DNA of 15,572 nt from JAHEJB01 sp037969195 (GTDB lineage Bacteria; Bacteroidota; Rhodothermia; Rhodothermales; Rubricoccaceae). Each line of letters begins with the position of its first letter. The first letter of the stretch is position 1. Of this stretch, positions 13,624 to 15,572 are shown piece after piece. Both the position numbers and the translations under genes were made by a program. The notes beneath the pieces were generated by a model. That model was not told the origin of the DNA and searched no databases. It was given only the letters and a program-made list of their open reading frames with translations. The DNA lies in NCBI GenBank assembly GCA_037969195.1, contig JBBKWZ010000256.1, forward strand, positions 1-15,572, read 5' to 3'.

Positions 13624-14607
13624 CTAGTGTTTCCGCTCGCTATGCATTCCGTCGAAAAATGAAGGTTCGAGGATAGCCTGAACCTGGACGGCATCACCGG
13701 ATTCGCGGACGCGGACGCCATCAAGCATCGTGGCCATCTCCGGATTCTCCTGCTGCGTTGTAGTACGCATCAGCGAGATCGCACCACGGAGAACATCCGC
13801 TACATCACCGACGGCTGCGTTATCGCGCGGAATACCAACGGCTGTCATTTCCACCCCGCCACCTTCAAAGCCAAACGACATGACCCCTGAGCCCATCATG
13901 CTGGCCGCCTGCCCCATGCCAACCATCGGGCCATCGTGTCCAGCACCCGCGGCATCAGCATCCATTCCGCGGACGGCAAACCAGGCGCCATCAGGATGAG
14001 CTGTGCGTTCGATAAGGGCCATCATCTCCGCGTCTTCAGAAAGACCGTGCGCGCCACTCTCGATTCGGTCGATCATCGCATAGAGCACAGATTGTTCGCC
14101 CGCGACAGCCATTTCGTCATTGATCAAACCAAAGCCAAAGGTTCCGTCATCGTCATTTACGATGTAAACCGGAACATCCTTATACGTCGAACGCGTGACT
14201 TCAGCGGGAGCATTGTCGTCGAGATAAGCATCCACACGGGCGCGGTCGAAATCCGCATAGACGACAAATGCGGGTTGGTTGCGAATGCCATCGTGGTCGG
14301 ATGCCGTCATGTAAACGCGGCGGATATCCTCTTCGGGGTTGAAGCCCGTAAGGCGCATAAACTCATTGAATCGTGACGCATCCTCACCCTCAAAGCCATC
14401 CGCCGAGAAGGGGCTGTCACGGCCTTCGAAAATTGAGCTCTGCCGTACGGCCTGCATGTTCACCATCCCGGCCATTTCCTCGCCAGCGGGGAGGATCTCC
14501 AGTGCATTGCGAGTTTGGAGGGCCAGCGACCCTGCTGGGCCGTTCGCCGCATCACCACATCCAAAAAGAAGAAGGGCGATTGCAGGAATAAGCAGGAAGG
14601 ATCGCAT
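13624..14607 (-). CDS. Lipoprotein of unknown function in an ABC transporter operon
   Basis: A 327-residue protein with a compact lipoprotein signal peptide (MRSFLLIPAIALLLFGC; lipobox L-F-G-C, lipidated Cys 17). The mature part opens with LEILPAGEEMAGMVNM and has repeating alpha/beta character: FVVYADFDRARVDAYLD at 114-130, VPVYIVNDDDGTFGFGLIND at 145-164, and AVAGEQSVLYAMIDRI at 167-182. This plan resembles DUF3352-like proteins, but no diagnostic motif fixes the family. Residues 219-244 are a Gly/Met-rich loop (GPMVGMGQAASMMGSG) of low complexity. The frame continues up to 14697 inside the permease gene. ATG 14631 is a possible alternative start, but 14607 gives a signal peptide of normal length. 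It follows the permease by 34 bases, and a strong terminator follows it, so it is the last gene of the ABC operon and may be a partner of that transporter. Confidence 0.8.
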   Translation of the reverse strand: MRSFLLIPAIALLLFGCGDAANGPAGSLALQTRNALEILPAGEEMAGMVNMQAVRQSSIFEGRDSPFSADGFEGEDASRFNEFMRLTGFNPEEDIRRVYMTASDHDGIRNQPAFVVYADFDRARVDAYLDDNAPAEVTRSTYKDVPVYIVNDDDGTFGFGLINDEMAVAGEQSVLYAMIDRIESGAHGLSEDAEMMALIERTAHPDGAWFAVRGMDADAAGAGHDGPMVGMGQAASMMGSGVMSFGFEGGGVEMTAVGIPRDNAAVGDVADVLRGAISLMRTTTQQENPEMATMLDGVRVRESGDAVQVQAILEPSFFDGMHSERKH

Positions 14608-14641
14608 AATCGGTCGGGATTGTGTGTGCATGAACGTCGTG

Positions 14642-15379
14642 CTAGAAGTCTTTTCGTCGGAAGAGCCAGAAGGAGCCCGCATATGCAATAACTCCAAACG
14701 CTAGCGACGAGATAAGAGGAGACCAAGACTCTACGGGTTGCCCGGTCACAAGTTGCGGAACGATGTACGTGCCTACATCGACAAACTTTGGTAGCACGTT
14801 GTACAGCGCTATCACGATTGCACGACCTGGTTGAGTGATCTGTTCTCGGAGGGGCTCGATGGCAAGAATGAGCGTCGCGAACAACAACCCAAACGTCAGG
14901 ATCAGTGAGAGTGGCGTGCTGCCCGTCCACATGCTTGTAATCGTGATCAGGCTGTAGAGCACCATGAACATGGCAAAAACGGCCCCGATCGCCAAAAGAA
15001 ATTGAGGGTTCCATACGCCCGTCTTGATGGACATTACCAGCCAGATCGCCCCGAGCAGATAGATCAGGAGCGCGAGCATGACCGCGCATACCCCGAGGAG
15101 TCGGCCTGTAAGAATCTTTGCGCGGCTAAGAGGTTTGGTCAGAAGCAGATCAACCTGGCCGCTTTCTAGCATGGAAGCGATAAGGCCGCCGGTTGCGAAC
15201 AAGGCGAGCAGAATTCCAACCCAGTAAGCCGCACCTGCAGCGAACATTTCGGCGCCGAAGACGAACGTTTCAAGCAACGAACTTCCGAACGGTAAGTCCG
15301 GCGTCTCCGTCGCGATTTCGTCCTGGCCGACGACTTCGTCCCCAAACATCCGGACGCCTGCTAACGATCCCTCAATCAC
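14642..15379 (-). CDS. ABC-2 type transporter permease, apparently lacking its first helix
   Basis: A 245-residue integral membrane protein of the ABC-2 permease class. Predicted helices: about 46-68 (AAYWVGILLALFATGGLIAS), 91-113, 128-150, 155-173 and 219-240, five in all. The signature after the first is MLESGQVDLLLTKPLSRAKILTGR, the cytoplasmic coupling region typical of permeases whose cognate ATPase has an ABC-2 C-terminus. LYSLITITSMWTGSTPLSLILTF is also family-typical. The start is GTG at 15379, whose last two bases form the TGA of the upstream ATPase gene (GTGA overlap), implying translational coupling. Family members normally begin with about 40 more residues containing a first helix. 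Here the protein starts in what should be the loop after it (EGSLAGVRMFGDEVV). It exports an unknown substrate. Confidence 0.85.
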   Translation of the reverse strand: MIEGSLAGVRMFGDEVVGQDEIATETPDLPFGSSLLETFVFGAEMFAAGAAYWVGILLALFATGGLIASMLESGQVDLLLTKPLSRAKILTGRLLGVCAVMLALLIYLLGAIWLVMSIKTGVWNPQFLLAIGAVFAMFMVLYSLITITSMWTGSTPLSLILTFGLLFATLILAIEPLREQITQPGRAIVIALYNVLPKFVDVGTYIVPQLVTGQPVESWSPLISSLAFGVIAYAGSFWLFRRKDF

Positions 15380-15572
15380 GTCGAGACATCCTCCACAACT
15401 TCAATGAATAGGTCTTCAAGGCTTTGTCGTAGCGGTTCGACTGCTTCGATCTCAACCCCGTCGCTTCGAAGTCCATCCCGCAGACTGTTCAGCATCGTCC
15501 GATCACTTGCCATGATTTGGTATTCCGCAAGGTCACCAGAGTGAGATCCGTCGACTTCGCTAATGTTGGCGT
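15376..15572 (-). CDS. ABC transporter ATP-binding protein, C-terminal end only
   Basis: A partial gene entering from the right edge; only the last 64 codons are visible. The frame reads ANISEVDGSHSGDLAEYQ, then MLNSLRDGLRSDGVEIEAVE, then PLRQSLEDLFIEVVEDVST and TGA. The end SLEDLFIEVV is the standard C-terminus of ABC-2 type ATPases (usual form ...SLE(D/E)LFLEL...), placed after the small alpha/beta regulatory domain these subunits carry. Walker A, signature and Walker B motifs would lie outside the window. The stop codon overlaps the GTG start of the permease, the usual ATPase-permease arrangement. Identification rests on the terminal motif plus this gene order. Confidence 0.82.
   Translation of the reverse strand, partial: ANISEVDGSHSGDLAEYQIMASDRTMLNSLRDGLRSDGVEIEAVEPLRQSLEDLFIEVVEDVST

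Overview
The window looks like chromosomal DNA of a moderately GC-rich member of the Bacteroidota/Rhodothermota group. Evidence: a secreted protein ends in a type IX secretion (T9SS) C-terminal sorting domain; DUF2147, DUF3592-like and TonB-C families typical of that group are present; Shine-Dalgarno signals are mostly weak. The phylum is an inference; a Rhodothermales-like organism fits best. No tRNA, rRNA, CRISPR array, insertion sequence or phage gene was seen, and no gene-free stretch exceeds 300 bases.

Layout. Positions 1-3135 are read on the + strand: the 3' part of a YfcC/DcuC-type membrane transporter with a hairpin terminator, a secreted DUF2147 protein with a terminator, an HNH endonuclease with a hairpin just before its start codon, and a small two-helix membrane protein (DUF3592-like). 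The strands converge at about 3136-3237. Everything from there to the right edge is on the - strand. Read in transcription order from the right edge: the C-terminus of an ABC ATPase (partial, found by hand), its overlapping ABC-2 permease, a lipoprotein and a strong terminator; then a DDAH-type amidinotransferase and a family 2 glycosyltransferase four bases apart; an 878-residue secreted coiled-coil protein ending in a TonB C-terminal domain; an MscS channel; a choice-of-anchor-B protein with a T9SS tail; thiC behind a TPP riboswitch; and a glycine-zipper lipoprotein.

Most genes are unrelated housekeeping or envelope functions. Clear functional units are the ABC ATPase/permease/lipoprotein operon, the amidinotransferase/glycosyltransferase pair, and thiC with its riboswitch. 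Envelope proteins are over-represented: two lipoproteins, three proteins with cleavable signal peptides, an MscS channel, two transporters and a small membrane protein.

The most interesting observations are: (1) the thiC leader, where the 5' strand of riboswitch stem P1 is the same 9-mer as the Shine-Dalgarno region, and one intervening complementary 8-mer can pair with either, giving a complete and testable translational switch; (2) the very long secreted coiled coil capped by a TonB-type domain but lacking TonB's usual membrane anchor; (3) an ABC permease that seems to lack its first transmembrane helix.
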